Shown piece after piece: positions 1-8,510 of a stretch of 64,000 nt of DNA. This stretch comes from Dactylosporangium sp040605635 (GTDB lineage Bacteria > Actinomycetota > Actinomycetes > Mycobacteriales > Micromonosporaceae): positions 105,591-169,590 of the forward strand of contig NZ_JBEXDG010000018.1 in assembly GCF_040605635.1 (NCBI RefSeq). Direction: 5' to 3'. Made by a program: the position numbers and the translations under genes. The notes beneath the pieces were generated by a model. The model made no database searches and was not told where the DNA came from. It saw nothing but the letters and a program-made list of their open reading frames with translations. Each line of letters begins with the position of its first letter. Within the stretch, counting starts at the first letter, position 1.

Positions 1-2
1 GT

Positions 3-794
3 TCTCCCGCGCCGGCCGGTTCTCCCGCGTCGGCCGGTTCTCCCGCGCCTGCCGTTGCCTCCGGCGCGTCCGGGTTCGAGTCGACCGGGTCGTTCTGGGT
101 GGCGGAGCCACTGCGGGAGCCGTCCGGCGACGCGCCGCGGTCCGCCGCGTCCGGGGTGGTGGTCGTGTGCAGCGGACGGGGCCTCGCCGAGCTGCTCGCC
201 GCCGAGGGGGCCACGGTGGTGACCGGGACGCCGTCGACGGGGGAGGTCCTCGCCGCGATCCGGGCGACGGGCGCGTCCAGGGTCGTGGTCCTGCCCAACG
301 ACGCCAACGTCCTCGCCATCGCCAACGCGGCGGCCGCGGAAGCCAGGGCGGCCGGGATCAGGGCCGGGGTCGTGCCCACCCGGTCGCCGGTGCAGGCGCT
401 CGCCGCGATGGCGGTGCGCGACACGGGCCGCAGGTTCGAGGACGACGTGATCGCGATGGCGGAGGCCGCCGCGCGGTGCCGGTCGGCGGAGCTGACCGTC
501 GCGGCCCGGGAGGCGCTCACCGTCGCCGGGCGATGCCAGCTCGGGGACGTGCTCGCGATCGTCGACGGGGAGGTCAACCTCATCGGGCAGGACCTGGAGC
601 GCACCGCGTGCCTGCTGCTCGACCGGATGCTGCTGGCCGGCGGGGAGCTGGTCACCCTCATCGAGGGGCAGGGGGCGCCCTCCGGGCTGGGGGAGACGCT
701 GCGGCGGCACGTCGCGGGGGTGTGGCCGTTCGTCGAGGTGCAGTGCTATGAGGGAGACCAGCCGCACTATCCGCTGCTGGTCGGGGTGGAGTGA
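3..794 (+). CDS. DAK2/FakA-like kinase-associated protein, C-terminal part (truncated by window edge)
   Basis: The frame is open from the left edge to the TGA at 792-794, so only about 263 C-terminal codons are present. The start lies outside; the GTG at 99 is internal. The visible part begins with a Ser/Pro/Ala/Gly linker encoded by three near-identical 18-nt repeats. A domain like the C-terminal half of YloV/FakA proteins follows, with a strand-rich GTPSTGEVLAAI stretch and a VVVLPNDANVLAIA motif. In this family an N-terminal DhaL-type kinase domain phosphorylates fatty acids or dihydroxyacetone-like substrates; that domain is not visible here, so activity cannot be judged. Position directly before recG (4 nt gap) is the usual actinobacterial arrangement and supports the assignment. 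Confidence 0.8.
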   Translation, partial: SPAPAGSPASAGSPAPAVASGASGFESTGSFWVAEPLREPSGDAPRSAASGVVVVCSGRGLAELLAAEGATVVTGTPSTGEVLAAIRATGASRVVVLPNDANVLAIANAAAAEARAAGIRAGVVPTRSPVQALAAMAVRDTGRRFEDDVIAMAEAAARCRSAELTVAAREALTVAGRCQLGDVLAIVDGEVNLIGQDLERTACLLLDRMLLAGGELVTLIEGQGAPSGLGETLRRHVAGVWPFVEVQCYEGDQPHYPLLVGVE

Positions 795-798
795 GCCG

Positions 799-2991
799 GT
801 GACCGAGATCGACCTGACCACACCGCTGCAGAAGGTGATCGGCAACGGCGCGAAGCTGCTCGCCGACAGCCTCAACCTGCACACCGTCGGTGACCTGGTC
901 TATCACTTCCCCCGGCGATATGAGGAACGCGGCGAGCACACCGACATCCGCTCCCTGGAGATGGACACCGAGGTCACGGTGTTCGGGCAGGTGAAGCGGG
1001 TGTCGTCGCGGACGTTCACCTCGCAGAGGGGCAAGACCGCCGGCAAGCGCGGGTCGCTGCTGGAGGTGGTCGTCGGCGACGACAGCGGCGGCGAGCTGAG
1101 CGTCACGTTCTTCAACCAGCCGTGGCGCGAGTCGCAGCTGCGGCCCGGCAGATGGGGGCTGTTCTCCGGCAAGGTCGGCCGCTTCCAGAACAAACTGCAG
1201 CTCAACCAGCCCGACTACATCCTGCTTGACGGCGCCGAGGGCGAGGAGAGCGTCGAGGAGTTCGCCGGCGCGATCATCCCCGTCTATCCGGCGGCCGCGA
1301 AGGTGCCGACCTGGCGGATCGCGGCGGCCGTGCGCACGGTGCTGGACGTGCTGCCACCGACCCCTGATCCCGTGCCGGCGACCGTGCGGGCCAAGAGGAA
1401 GCTCTCCTCGCTCGACAAGGCCCTCCGGGAGATCCACCGCCCCGAGTCCCGCGAGTCGCTGTTCTTCGCGCGGCGCAGGCTGAAGTGGGACGAGGCGTTC
1501 GCGCTCCAGCTGACCCTGGTCCAGCGCAAGCACCGCGCCGCCGACTGGCCCGCCCGGGCGCGCCCGGCGCGCGACGACGGGCTGCTGTCGACGTTCGACG
1601 CCGGCCTGCCGTATGAGCTGACCCGCGGCCAGCGCGACGTCGGTGCCGAGATCGCCACGGACCTGGCCCGGCCGCACCCGATGCACCGGCTCCTGCAGGG
1701 CGAGGTCGGCTCCGGCAAGACCGTGTGCGCGCTGCGGGCCATGCTGCAGGTCGTCGACGCGGGCGGGCAGGCCGCGATGCTCGCCCCGACTGAGGTCCTC
1801 GCCGCCCAGCACCACCGCAACGTCCTCGACCTGCTCGGCGGCATGGCCCGCGCCGGCGAGCTCGACGCCGCCCCCGACGCGACCCGGGTGGCGCTGCTGA
1901 CCGGCTCGCTGGGCGCCGCGGCCAAGCGCAAGGTGCTGGACGAGATCGGCTCCGGCGCCGCGGGGATCATCGTCGGCACGCACGCGCTGCTGTATGAGGG
2001 CGTCACCTTCAAGGACCTCGGCCTCATCGTCGTCGACGAGCAGCACCGCTTCGGCGTGGAGCAGCGCGACGCCCTGCGCGCCAAGGCCGACCAGCCGCCG
2101 CACGTGCTGGTCATGACGGCGACGCCGATCCCGCGCACGGTCGCGATGACCGTCTTCGGCGACCTGGAGACTTCGGTGCTCAGCCAGCTGCCCAACGGGC
2201 GCTCGCCGATCGCGTCGCACGTGGTGCCGGCCACGGACAAGCCCGCCTTCCTCGACCGGGCGTGGCGCCGCATCCGGGAGGAGGTCGCCGCCGGCCACCA
2301 GGCGTATATCGTGTGCCCCCGCATCGGCGACGCGAAGTCCGACGGCGAGGACCTGGCCCCCGGCGACGACGACCGCCGCGCGCCCCTCGCCGTCCTCGAC
2401 GTCGCGCCGCAGCTGGAGGAGGGCCCGCTGCACGGCCTGCGCGTCGGCGTCCTGCACGGCCGGCTGCCCGCCGACGAGAAGGACGGCGTCATGCGGTCGT
2501 TCGCCGCCGGCAACATCGACGTCCTCGTCGCCACCACGGTGATCGAGGTCGGCGTCGACGTGCCCAACTCGACGATGATGGTGATCCTCGACGCGGACCG
2601 CTTCGGCGTCTCCCAGCTGCACCAGCTCCGCGGCCGGGTCGGCCGGGGCAGCGCGCCGGGCCTGTGCCTGCTCGTCACCGAGTCCGGTGAGGGCACCGCC
2701 GCGAGGACCCGCCTGGACGCGGTCGCCTCGACCACCGACGGCTTCAAGCTCGCCGAGCTCGACCTGGAGCAACGCCGCGAGGGCGATGTCCTCGGCGCCA
2801 CCCAGTCCGGCCACCGCTCCCACCTGAGGCTCCTGTCCCTGCTCCGCGACGCCGACCTGATCGGCGAGGCCAGGGCCGAGGCGTTCGAGCTGCTGGAGGA
2901 CGACCGCGAGCTGACCCGCCACCCCGGCCTCGCCGCCACCGTCGCCCGCCTCGTCGACGAGGAACGCGCCGAATACCTGGAGAAGGGCTGA
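799..2991 (+). CDS. recG: ATP-dependent DNA helicase RecG
   Basis: RecG remodels stalled replication forks and branch-migrates Holliday junctions. The 730-residue product has an N-terminal wedge/OB region (about 1-270), a Walker A motif GEVGSGKT near residue 302, a DEQH box (DEQHRFGVEQR) near 412, and helicase motifs TATPIPRT, VATTVIEVGVDVPNST and QLRGRVGRG. Length fits the family. I chose GTG 799, four bases after the upstream stop, rather than an ATG at 748 lying inside the upstream gene; the protein then starts VTEIDLTTPLQ, as RecG proteins do. It is probably cotranscribed with the DAK2 gene. Confidence 0.97.
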   Translation: MTEIDLTTPLQKVIGNGAKLLADSLNLHTVGDLVYHFPRRYEERGEHTDIRSLEMDTEVTVFGQVKRVSSRTFTSQRGKTAGKRGSLLEVVVGDDSGGELSVTFFNQPWRESQLRPGRWGLFSGKVGRFQNKLQLNQPDYILLDGAEGEESVEEFAGAIIPVYPAAAKVPTWRIAAAVRTVLDVLPPTPDPVPATVRAKRKLSSLDKALREIHRPESRESLFFARRRLKWDEAFALQLTLVQRKHRAADWPARARPARDDGLLSTFDAGLPYELTRGQRDVGAEIATDLARPHPMHRLLQGEVGSGKTVCALRAMLQVVDAGGQAAMLAPTEVLAAQHHRNVLDLLGGMARAGELDAAPDATRVALLTGSLGAAAKRKVLDEIGSGAAGIIVGTHALLYEGVTFKDLGLIVVDEQHRFGVEQRDALRAKADQPPHVLVMTATPIPRTVAMTVFGDLETSVLSQLPNGRSPIASHVVPATDKPAFLDRAWRRIREEVAAGHQAYIVCPRIGDAKSDGEDLAPGDDDRRAPLAVLDVAPQLEEGPLHGLRVGVLHGRLPADEKDGVMRSFAAGNIDVLVATTVIEVGVDVPNSTMMVILDADRFGVSQLHQLRGRVGRGSAPGLCLLVTESGEGTAARTRLDAVASTTDGFKLAELDLEQRREGDVLGATQSGHRSHLRLLSLLRDADLIGEARAEAFELLEDDRELTRHPGLAATVARLVDEERAEYLEKG

Positions 2992-3106
2992 CGACCGCCC
3001 GGCCGTGACCGCGGGCCGGCCGCCCCGGACACGGGAAAGGTCCGGACCGACCTGGTGGTCGATCCGGCCCTCCCGCTGAAGCGCCTTCGGGGCGACGCGG
3101 ATTGCG

Positions 3107-3912
3107 TCAGGCGCCCCGCTGAGGCCCGCTGCGGTCCTGCCCGTCGGTGCTCTGCGGTGCTGTGCGCGGTGCGGTGCCAGGCAGCGCTGCCGTGCGGTGC
3201 TGCGGTGCCGGGCCGTGCTGCCGGTTGTGCTGTGCGCGGTGCGGTGCTGGGCCGTGCTGCCGGTTGTGCTGTGCGCGGTGCGGTGCCGGGCGATGCTGTG
3301 CTGCGGTGCCGGGCGATGCTGCCGTGCGGTGCGGTGCGGTGCGGTGCGGTGCGGTGCGGTGCGGTGCCGGGCGGTGCGGTGACGTGCGTCGCAGTCGCTG
3401 GTGAAGGTCGCCGCGGGCTTCGGCGCGCAGGTCGCGTTGCCGCCGTTGTACCAGGCCCGCACGCCCGCCGACCGGCTGCCGGGAGCGGCGGTGTCGCCGA
3501 CCTTGGTGGTGCCGTAGCGCGGGCCGCCGTCGACGATCGGGTTGATCACGTCGGTGCCGAAGACCGTGTCGACCTGGGTGTAGCAGGCGGGCACGTCGAC
3601 GCGCAGGGTCACCGACGGCGTCGAGGCGGTGACGGAGGCGGTGTGCGTGGCGTACACGAACTGCGGGTTCCCGAAGGACTTCGACGGGGCGGTGTAGGAG
3701 ACCAGCGTGAAGGCCTGCCGCTCGCCGTCGCACAGCGGTGCGGTCGCGGTGATGGTCGAGGTGCCGGCCGGGCCGTCGAACGTGTGCCGGTACGTCGCCG
3801 AAGCGGCCGGCACGCAGGACGCCGAGGAGATGGCCGACGAGGCGAAGGCCGTGCCGGCGAAGGCGCCCCCGAAGAGCAGGGTGCTACCGAGAACGAGCAG
3901 GGTCTTGCGCAA
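3107..3912 (-). CDS. secreted protein with simple-repeat C-terminus; reading frame depends on a GCGGT tract
   Basis: TTG start at 3912, followed by a clear signal peptide (MRKTLLVLGS, hydrophobic core, cleavage near AFA-SS). About 145 further residues form a folded-looking domain with paired cysteines, including CYTQVDTVFGTDVINP and RAWYNGGNATCAP. I do not recognise a named domain; it resembles surface-protein modules of Actinoplanes-type bacteria. At TSDCDA (about 3387) the coding sequence runs into a GCGGT tract and becomes His/Arg/Thr/Ala/Pro-rich. In the frame as written there is no stop until 658, antisense to the whole of recG, which is implausible. Loss of one 5-bp unit would put translation in the frame that stops at 3107, giving about 266 residues; I give that end. 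A sequencing or assembly error in the tract would explain this equally well. Confidence 0.5.
3210..3287. repeat. 39-bp direct repeat, two copies
   Basis: Two adjacent copies (3210-3248 and 3249-3287) of a 39-bp unit beginning GGGCCGTGCTGCCGG. The unit is a multiple of three, so copy-number change would keep frame in the minus-strand secreted-protein gene. Both copies lie within a longer region (about 3147-3385) made of GCGGT/GCCGT/GCTGT-like variants. Confidence 0.9.
3326..3365. repeat. pentanucleotide tandem repeat GCGGT x8
   Basis: Eight perfect GCGGT units, preceded by a GCCGT variant at 3321-3325. The tract lies within the minus-strand secreted-protein gene. The unit length is not divisible by three, so each gain or loss changes the downstream frame. 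All three minus-strand frames are open through the tract, and only one stops nearby (3107). Confidence 0.93.
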
Positions 3913-4227
3913 GACGTGCCCCCGAGGTCGCAGTCTGGGGGCGGTCTCACCACTGACTCCCCGGGCCGCAAAGCGGTGACCGATTGTTCTCGGCCCGGAT
4001 CAACGTCTCCCCAATTCATGGGTAGTCGTAACGATTTGTCGCGACGCCATGAAGCGTAAGACCAGCTACGCAGCGTTGAAAAGACCTGCTCAAACGCCCA
4101 CTACTTTCCGTAGTCACGCACGCAGAGCAGTCATGCCCAATTGAATCGCAGTACACCATGAAAAATCGGAAATGTCTGATTGGAGAGTGGTGTGGGTCAC
4201 TCCACGGTCGAGCCTAGGCTTGACGGC
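3913..4227. other. divergent intergenic region between secreted-protein gene and rsmD
   Basis: About 315 bp, clearly lower in GC than its surroundings. It must hold the promoter of the minus-strand secreted-protein gene and the rsmD promoter. Apart from the rsmD -10 hexamer at 4215 I see no firm element and no credible ORF. Confidence 0.5.
4215..4220 (+). promoter_or_regulatory. -10 hexamer TAGGCT, leaderless rsmD
   Basis: TAGGCT ends 7 nt before the GTG start of rsmD at 4228, so transcription should begin at or next to the start codon. No Shine-Dalgarno sequence precedes that start. A clear -35 is not visible. Confidence 0.5.
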
Positions 4228-4794
4228 GTGACACGCATCGTGGCCGGCTCCCTCGGCGGCCGGCGACTGACAGTACCGGCGGGACAGGGCACCAGACCGA
4301 CCTCGGACCGGGTCCGCGAGGCCCTGTTCAGCAGCCTGGAGGCCCTGGTCGACCTCGACGGCGCCAGGTTCGCCGACCTGTACGCCGGCTCCGGCGCCGT
4401 CGGCTTCGAGGCCTGCTCGCGCGGCGCCGCCCACGTCCTGCTCGCCGAGGCCGACGCGAAGGCCGCCAGGATCGTCCGCGCCAACATCGCCACCCTGAAC
4501 GTCGGCGCCACCGTCAAGCTGGTCGCGGACAAGGTCGAACGCCTGCTCCAGCAGGAGCCGGACGAGAAGTTCGACGTGGTGTTCGCCGACCCGCCCTACG
4601 CGGTGACCGACGAGCGGGTCGCCGCGGTCCTCGCCGCGCTCGTCGCCCGCTGGCTCGCCGACGGTGCCGTCGTCGTGGTCGAGCGCGGCAGCCGCGGCGC
4701 CCCGATGCGCTGGCCCGACGGCCTCCGCCAGCTCGCGGAGCGGCGCTACGGCGAGACGACGCTGTGGTACGCCGAACGCGACGCGGGCGTGTGA
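4228..4794 (+). CDS. rsmD: 16S rRNA (guanine(966)-N(2))-methyltransferase RsmD
   Basis: RsmD methylates G966 of 16S rRNA using SAM. The 188-residue protein starts VTRIVAGSLGGRRL, typical of the family. It has the motif-I loop DLYAGSGAVGFEACSRGA near residues 50-67 and the catalytic DPPY motif near residue 114. GTG 4228 is preferred to an ATG at 4180 because homology begins at TRIVAG and a -10 hexamer lies 7 nt upstream. coaD follows, as in many actinobacteria. Confidence 0.93.
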   Translation: MTRIVAGSLGGRRLTVPAGQGTRPTSDRVREALFSSLEALVDLDGARFADLYAGSGAVGFEACSRGAAHVLLAEADAKAARIVRANIATLNVGATVKLVADKVERLLQQEPDEKFDVVFADPPYAVTDERVAAVLAALVARWLADGAVVVVERGSRGAPMRWPDGLRQLAERRYGETTLWYAERDAGV

Positions 4795-4832
4795 CGCGGT
4801 TGGCAGGAGCGGCTTTGGTACGGTCCCCGCTC

Positions 4833-4856
4833 ATGAGGCTTGGGCTGGTGCAATGA
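4833..4856 (+). CDS. putative 7-codon leader ORF overlapping the coaD start
   Basis: ATG at 4833 opens a 7-codon frame (MRLGLVQ) whose TGA (4854-4856) overlaps the coaD ATG (4853) in an ATGA arrangement. TACGGT, a plausible -10, ends 8 nt before this ATG, so the mini-ORF could be translated from a nearly leaderless mRNA and feed ribosomes to coaD. This is inferred from sequence layout only. Confidence 0.4.
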   Translation: MRLGLVQ

Positions 4857-5332
4857 GGCGCGCGGTGTGTCCGGGTTCGTTCGATCCGGTGACCAACGGA
4901 CACCTGGACATCATCGGGCGCGCGTCGAAAATGTTCGATGAGGTCGTCGTCGCGGTGCTGATCAACACGAGCAAGGCCGGGCTGTTCACGGTCGAGGAGC
5001 GCAAGGAGATGCTCGCGGAGGTGACGGCGCCGTACGCCAACGTGCGGGTCGACGCGTTCCAGGGCCTGCTCGTCGACTTCTGCCACTCCAACGACGTCGG
5101 CGCGATCGTCAAGGGCGTGCGGGTCGCCGGCGACTTCGACTACGAGCTGCAGATGGCGCAGATGAACTACGGGCTCGGCGGGATCGAGACGCTGTTCATG
5201 CCGACCAACCCGAAGTACTCCTTCGTCTCGTCGAGCCTCATCAAAGAGGTCGCGAAATGGGGCGGCGACGTTTCGCCGCATGTGCCCGACCTTGTGGCAA
5301 ACCTGCTGCGAGAACGGCTCGTGAATCCCTGA
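4853..5332 (+). CDS. coaD: phosphopantetheine adenylyltransferase CoaD
   Basis: CoaD transfers AMP from ATP to 4'-phosphopantetheine, the penultimate step of coenzyme A synthesis. The 159-residue product has the nucleotidyltransferase motif RRAVCPGSFDPVTNGH at the N-terminus (TxGH-type, NGH) and the C-terminal KYSFVSSSLIKEVA motif (ISSTxV-type). Length matches the family. ATG 4853 gives the canonical N-terminus; it overlaps the stop of a 7-codon upstream ORF, and no strong Shine-Dalgarno is seen. Confidence 0.96.
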   Translation: MRRAVCPGSFDPVTNGHLDIIGRASKMFDEVVVAVLINTSKAGLFTVEERKEMLAEVTAPYANVRVDAFQGLLVDFCHSNDVGAIVKGVRVAGDFDYELQMAQMNYGLGGIETLFMPTNPKYSFVSSSLIKEVAKWGGDVSPHVPDLVANLLRERLVNP

Positions 5333-5427
5333 AACTCAGGGCTTTCCGTGTGGCGATGGAGCGGCATCATGGTTTGGGCCGCATGATGGTGGACGTTGTT
5401 TGCCGTGGGGACAGGGAGTGACCGCAA

Positions 5428-5928
5428 GTGGATCCGCTCGAGAGCATCGACCAGATCATCGCGCTGGTCGAGGGTGCACGGTCGGCACCGATGTCGCGGA
5501 GCAACTTCGTGGCCGACCGCGCCGAGATGATCAACCTGCTCGACCAGTTGCGCGCCGACCTGCCGGGTGAGCTTCGGCGAGCCTCCGCGCTGCTCGACGA
5601 GCGGGACAAGATCGTCGACGCGGGGCGCCGCGAGGCCGAGCGGATCATCACGGAGGCGGAGTCGGAGCACAACCGGCTCGTCTCGATCAACGAGATCGTC
5701 GTCTCCGCCGAGCACGAGGCCTCCCGCATGATCAACGAGGCGCGGGCCGAGACCCAGCGCCTCCGCGACGAGGTCGACGACTACGTCGACACGGCCCTCG
5801 CCAACTTCGAGCAGTTCCTCACCCGCTCCCTCGCCTCGATCGAGCGTGGCCGCGACAAGATGCACGCGCTGCGCGAGATAGGCTCATTCACACCGTCCGG
5901 CGATGACGACCGGCCGCTGCCGTTCTAA
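5428..5928 (+). CDS. sepIVA: SepIVA-like DivIVA-family coiled-coil protein
   Basis: A 166-residue, highly charged, mostly helical protein (DERDKIVDAGRREAERIITEAESEHNRLVS and onward) with heptad-like repeats. Its position between coaD and the DUF177 gene matches mycobacterial Rv2927c/SepIVA, a DivIVA-domain protein acting in septation and cell-wall growth. No enzyme motif or membrane segment is visible. The GTG start at 5428 is preceded by CAGGGAG about 8 nt upstream. The name rests on synteny plus coiled-coil character. Confidence 0.75.
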   Translation: MDPLESIDQIIALVEGARSAPMSRSNFVADRAEMINLLDQLRADLPGELRRASALLDERDKIVDAGRREAERIITEAESEHNRLVSINEIVVSAEHEASRMINEARAETQRLRDEVDDYVDTALANFEQFLTRSLASIERGRDKMHALREIGSFTPSGDDDRPLPF

Positions 5929-6003
5929 GGTAGGGGCGATTCGACGGGAGATCTGCCGCTCGGGTAGCCTTGTCCGTCGGCCCTGCCTGGCCGGAGTCTG
6001 AAG

Positions 6004-6567
6004 ATGCCACATCAACCGCACCCGCACCTGGATCCCCGCAAGCCCCTGGTCCTCGAAACGAGAGACCTGCCGAGGCGACCGGGTGCCCTGCATGCGATCT
6101 CGCGACAGGTGCCGGCACCCAAGGACCTCGGCCTGGAGCTGATCGGCGTGCCTGTCGGCGCCGAGCTCGACCTCCAGCTGCGGATGGAGTCGGTGTCAGA
6201 AGGCGTTCTCGTCTCCGGCACCGTCACCGGCCCGCTGGTGGGCGAGTGCGGACGCTGCCTGCGCCCGATCAGTGCCACGTTGGAAGTCCCGGTCCAAGAG
6301 TTCTATGCCTATGAGCACAGCACCACGGACGAGACGACCGACGAGGACGAGGTCGGACGGCTGCAGGGCGACCTGATCGACCTGGAGCCGGCATTGCGGG
6401 ACGCGGTGGTGCTCTCCCTGGCCGCCAATCCCGTGTGCCGTGAAGACTGCCCAGGGCTGTGCCCCGACTGCGGGGTGCCGCTGGATGAGCTGCCCGCCGG
6501 TCACAACCACGAGCTGCTCGACCCGCGCTGGGCCGCCCTGACCCAGATCAAGAACTCAGAGGAGTAA
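6004..6567 (+). CDS. DUF177 (YceD) family protein
   Basis: A 187-residue protein with an acidic middle (TTDETTDEDEVGRLQGDLIDLEP) and a C-terminal Cys cluster CREDCPGLCPDCG, the hallmark of the YceD/DUF177 family. Members of this family precede rpmF almost universally and are linked to 23S rRNA or large-subunit assembly. The cysteines may bind zinc. The stop is 5 nt before rpmF, so the two are very likely cotranscribed. Confidence 0.9.
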   Translation: MPHQPHPHLDPRKPLVLETRDLPRRPGALHAISRQVPAPKDLGLELIGVPVGAELDLQLRMESVSEGVLVSGTVTGPLVGECGRCLRPISATLEVPVQEFYAYEHSTTDETTDEDEVGRLQGDLIDLEPALRDAVVLSLAANPVCREDCPGLCPDCGVPLDELPAGHNHELLDPRWAALTQIKNSEE

Positions 6568-6572
6568 GACCC

Positions 6573-6746
6573 GTGGCCGTTCCGAAGCGGAAGATGTCGC
6601 GCAGCAACACCCGGTCGCGCCGGAGCCAGTGGAAAGCCGTCGCGGTGCAGACGCAGCCGTGCCCGCAGTGCCGCTCTCCGAAGCTGCCCCACGCTGCCTG
6701 CTCGGTCTGCGGCACGTACAACGGCCGTCAGGTCATCGAGGTCTGA
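6573..6746 (+). CDS. rpmF: 50S ribosomal protein L32
   Basis: A 57-residue protein beginning MAVPKRKMSRSNTRSRR, the standard L32 N-terminus. It has two CxxC pairs (CPQC and CSVC) forming a zinc ribbon, so this is the zinc-containing form. GTG start at 6573; the GAGGAG just upstream lies in the end of the DUF177 gene. plsX follows after 13 nt, the classic rpmF-plsX order. Confidence 0.97.
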   Translation: MAVPKRKMSRSNTRSRRSQWKAVAVQTQPCPQCRSPKLPHAACSVCGTYNGRQVIEV

Positions 6747-6759
6747 TTTCCGGATCCGG

Positions 6760-7776
6760 GTGACGCGATCCGACAGGTCGCCGCACGGCGGGCAGCCCCC
6801 GTCCGGCACCGCGCGGATCGCCGTCGACCTCCTCGGCGGGGACAGCGCTCCCGCCGTCGTGGTTGACGGCGCTCTGCGCGCGTGCAGCGCCGACCCAGAC
6901 CTGCATCTCCTCCTCGTAGGGCCGCGCGAGTCGGCCGACGAGGTCATCGGCGCGCTCGCGGTCCACGACCGCGGGCGCGTCACCGTGAGCGTGGTCGACC
7001 GCACGGTCGGCATGGCCGACTCCCCGCTGCGCCACGTCCGGCGGGAGACCACCGTGCGCGCCGCGGCCGAGTCGGTCTACGCCGGCCGCGCCGACGCGAT
7101 GGTCTCCGCCGGCTCCAGCGGCGCCGTCGTCGCCGCGTCCGCCCACGTCCTCGGTCGCCTTCCCGGCGTACGCCGCCCCGGCCTCGCCGCGCACGTGCCC
7201 ACCCCGCACGGCCCGGTGCTGCTCCTGGACGTCGGCGTGACGGTCGACGGCACGATGCTGGAGCTGGTGCAGCACGCGGTCCTCGGCGCCGCGTACGCCG
7301 CCGCGGCCCTGGGCGTCACCGACCCCCGCGTGGGCCTGCTGTCCGTCGGCAGCGAGCCCGGCAAAGGAGACCGGCTCCGCCGGGCCGTCGCGGTCGCTCT
7401 GCACGACACGGCCCTGCCCGCAGGGGGCCGCTACATCGGTCTGGTCGAAGGCCACGACGTGCCGCTCGGCGGCCCGGCCGACGTGGTCGTCACCGACGGC
7501 TTCACCGGCAACATCCTGCTCAAAGGCCTTGAGGGTGCCACCGCCGGTCAACGGAAAGCCGAACAGGGAGCGGCCCTGCTCGGCATCACCGGCACCGTCG
7601 TGGTCTGCCACGGCTCCGCCGACGGCCCCGACATAGCCTCCGGCATCGCCCTCGCCGCCCGCCTGCACCGCCAGCGGGTCATCCCCGCTGTCGCCGGGCT
7701 CGCCGACGATCTGCTGACCGAACTCTCCTCGGCCGGCGGCCTCACCATCCGTGACGCATTGGGAGAGCGCTCGTGA
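6760..7776 (+). CDS. plsX: phosphate acyltransferase PlsX
   Basis: PlsX converts acyl-ACP to acyl-phosphate for phospholipid synthesis at the membrane. The 338-residue product contains IAVDLLGGDSAPAVVVDGAL near residues 20-40, SAGSSGAVVAAS near 110, and VVTDGFTGNILLKGLEG near 250, all family signatures. Length is normal. GTG 6760 is the first start after rpmF. The stop overlaps rnc by 4 nt (GTGA), showing translational coupling. Confidence 0.93.
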   Translation: MTRSDRSPHGGQPPSGTARIAVDLLGGDSAPAVVVDGALRACSADPDLHLLLVGPRESADEVIGALAVHDRGRVTVSVVDRTVGMADSPLRHVRRETTVRAAAESVYAGRADAMVSAGSSGAVVAASAHVLGRLPGVRRPGLAAHVPTPHGPVLLLDVGVTVDGTMLELVQHAVLGAAYAAAALGVTDPRVGLLSVGSEPGKGDRLRRAVAVALHDTALPAGGRYIGLVEGHDVPLGGPADVVVTDGFTGNILLKGLEGATAGQRKAEQGAALLGITGTVVVCHGSADGPDIASGIALAARLHRQRVIPAVAGLADDLLTELSSAGGLTIRDALGERS

Positions 7777-8510
7777 CGAACCCGACCCCGCTCGAAGCCG
7801 CCTTCGAGGTGCACTTCGAGCCCGACATGCTCCGGCGGGCGCTGACCCACCGGTCCTTCGCCTACGAGAACGGTGGCCTGCCCACCAACGAGCGGCTCGA
7901 GTTCCTCGGCGACGCCGTGCTCGGCGTGGTGATCACCACCGCGCTGTTCAACAACCATCCCGACCTCGCCGAGGGACAGCTGGCCAAACTCCGCGCGAGC
8001 GTGGTCAACATGCGCGCCCTCGCCGACGTCGCCCGGCGGCTCGGCCCCGACGGCATCGGTCCCTACCTGCTGCTCGGCAAGGGCGAGGAAGCGACCGGCG
8101 GCCGCAACAAGGCCAGCATCCTCGCCGACACCCTCGAGGCGCTCATCGGCGCGATCTACCTCCAGTACGGCCTGGACACCACTGCCACGGTGATCCACAA
8201 GCTGTTCGACGAGCTGATGGCGGAGGCCGCCCTGCGCGGCGCCGGGCTCGACTGGAAGACCAGCCTCCAGGAGCTCACCGCCGGTCGCGGCCTCGGCGTC
8301 CCCGAGTACCGCATCGACGAGGAGGGCCCCGATCACGCCAAGCGGTTCACCGCCTGGGTGATCGTCGCCAAGCGCCGCTACGGCGGAGCGCAGGGCGGCA
8401 GCAAGAAGGAAGCCGAGCAGCGGGCCGCCGAGGCAGCCTGGCGGGAGCTGTCCGCGCGACCGCCGGAGTCGGCGGAGCCGCTGAGGGGTGACGATGACCG
8501 CGGTGACTGA
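7773..8510 (+). CDS. rnc: ribonuclease III
   Basis: RNase III cleaves double-stranded RNA in rRNA processing and antisense regulation. The 245-residue protein carries the signature NERLEFLGDAVLG near residue 40, the catalytic DTLEALIGAIY segment near 118, and a C-terminal dsRNA-binding domain (WKTSLQELTAGRGLGVPEYRI, then GGSKKEAEQRAAEAAW). GTG start at 7773 overlaps the plsX stop by 4 nt. Confidence 0.96.
   Translation: MTNPTPLEAAFEVHFEPDMLRRALTHRSFAYENGGLPTNERLEFLGDAVLGVVITTALFNNHPDLAEGQLAKLRASVVNMRALADVARRLGPDGIGPYLLLGKGEEATGGRNKASILADTLEALIGAIYLQYGLDTTATVIHKLFDELMAEAALRGAGLDWKTSLQELTAGRGLGVPEYRIDEEGPDHAKRFTAWVIVAKRRYGGAQGGSKKEAEQRAAEAAWRELSARPPESAEPLRGDDDRGD

Noticed and set aside
658..3100. 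Continuous minus-strand frame running antisense through recG from the secreted protein
   Set aside because: High-GC DNA leaves antisense frames open; the translated segment has no domain character and lies opposite a well-supported recG gene.
3147..3385. CRISPR-like array in the repetitive region
   Set aside because: Units are contiguous 5-bp and 39-bp repeats with no unique spacers.
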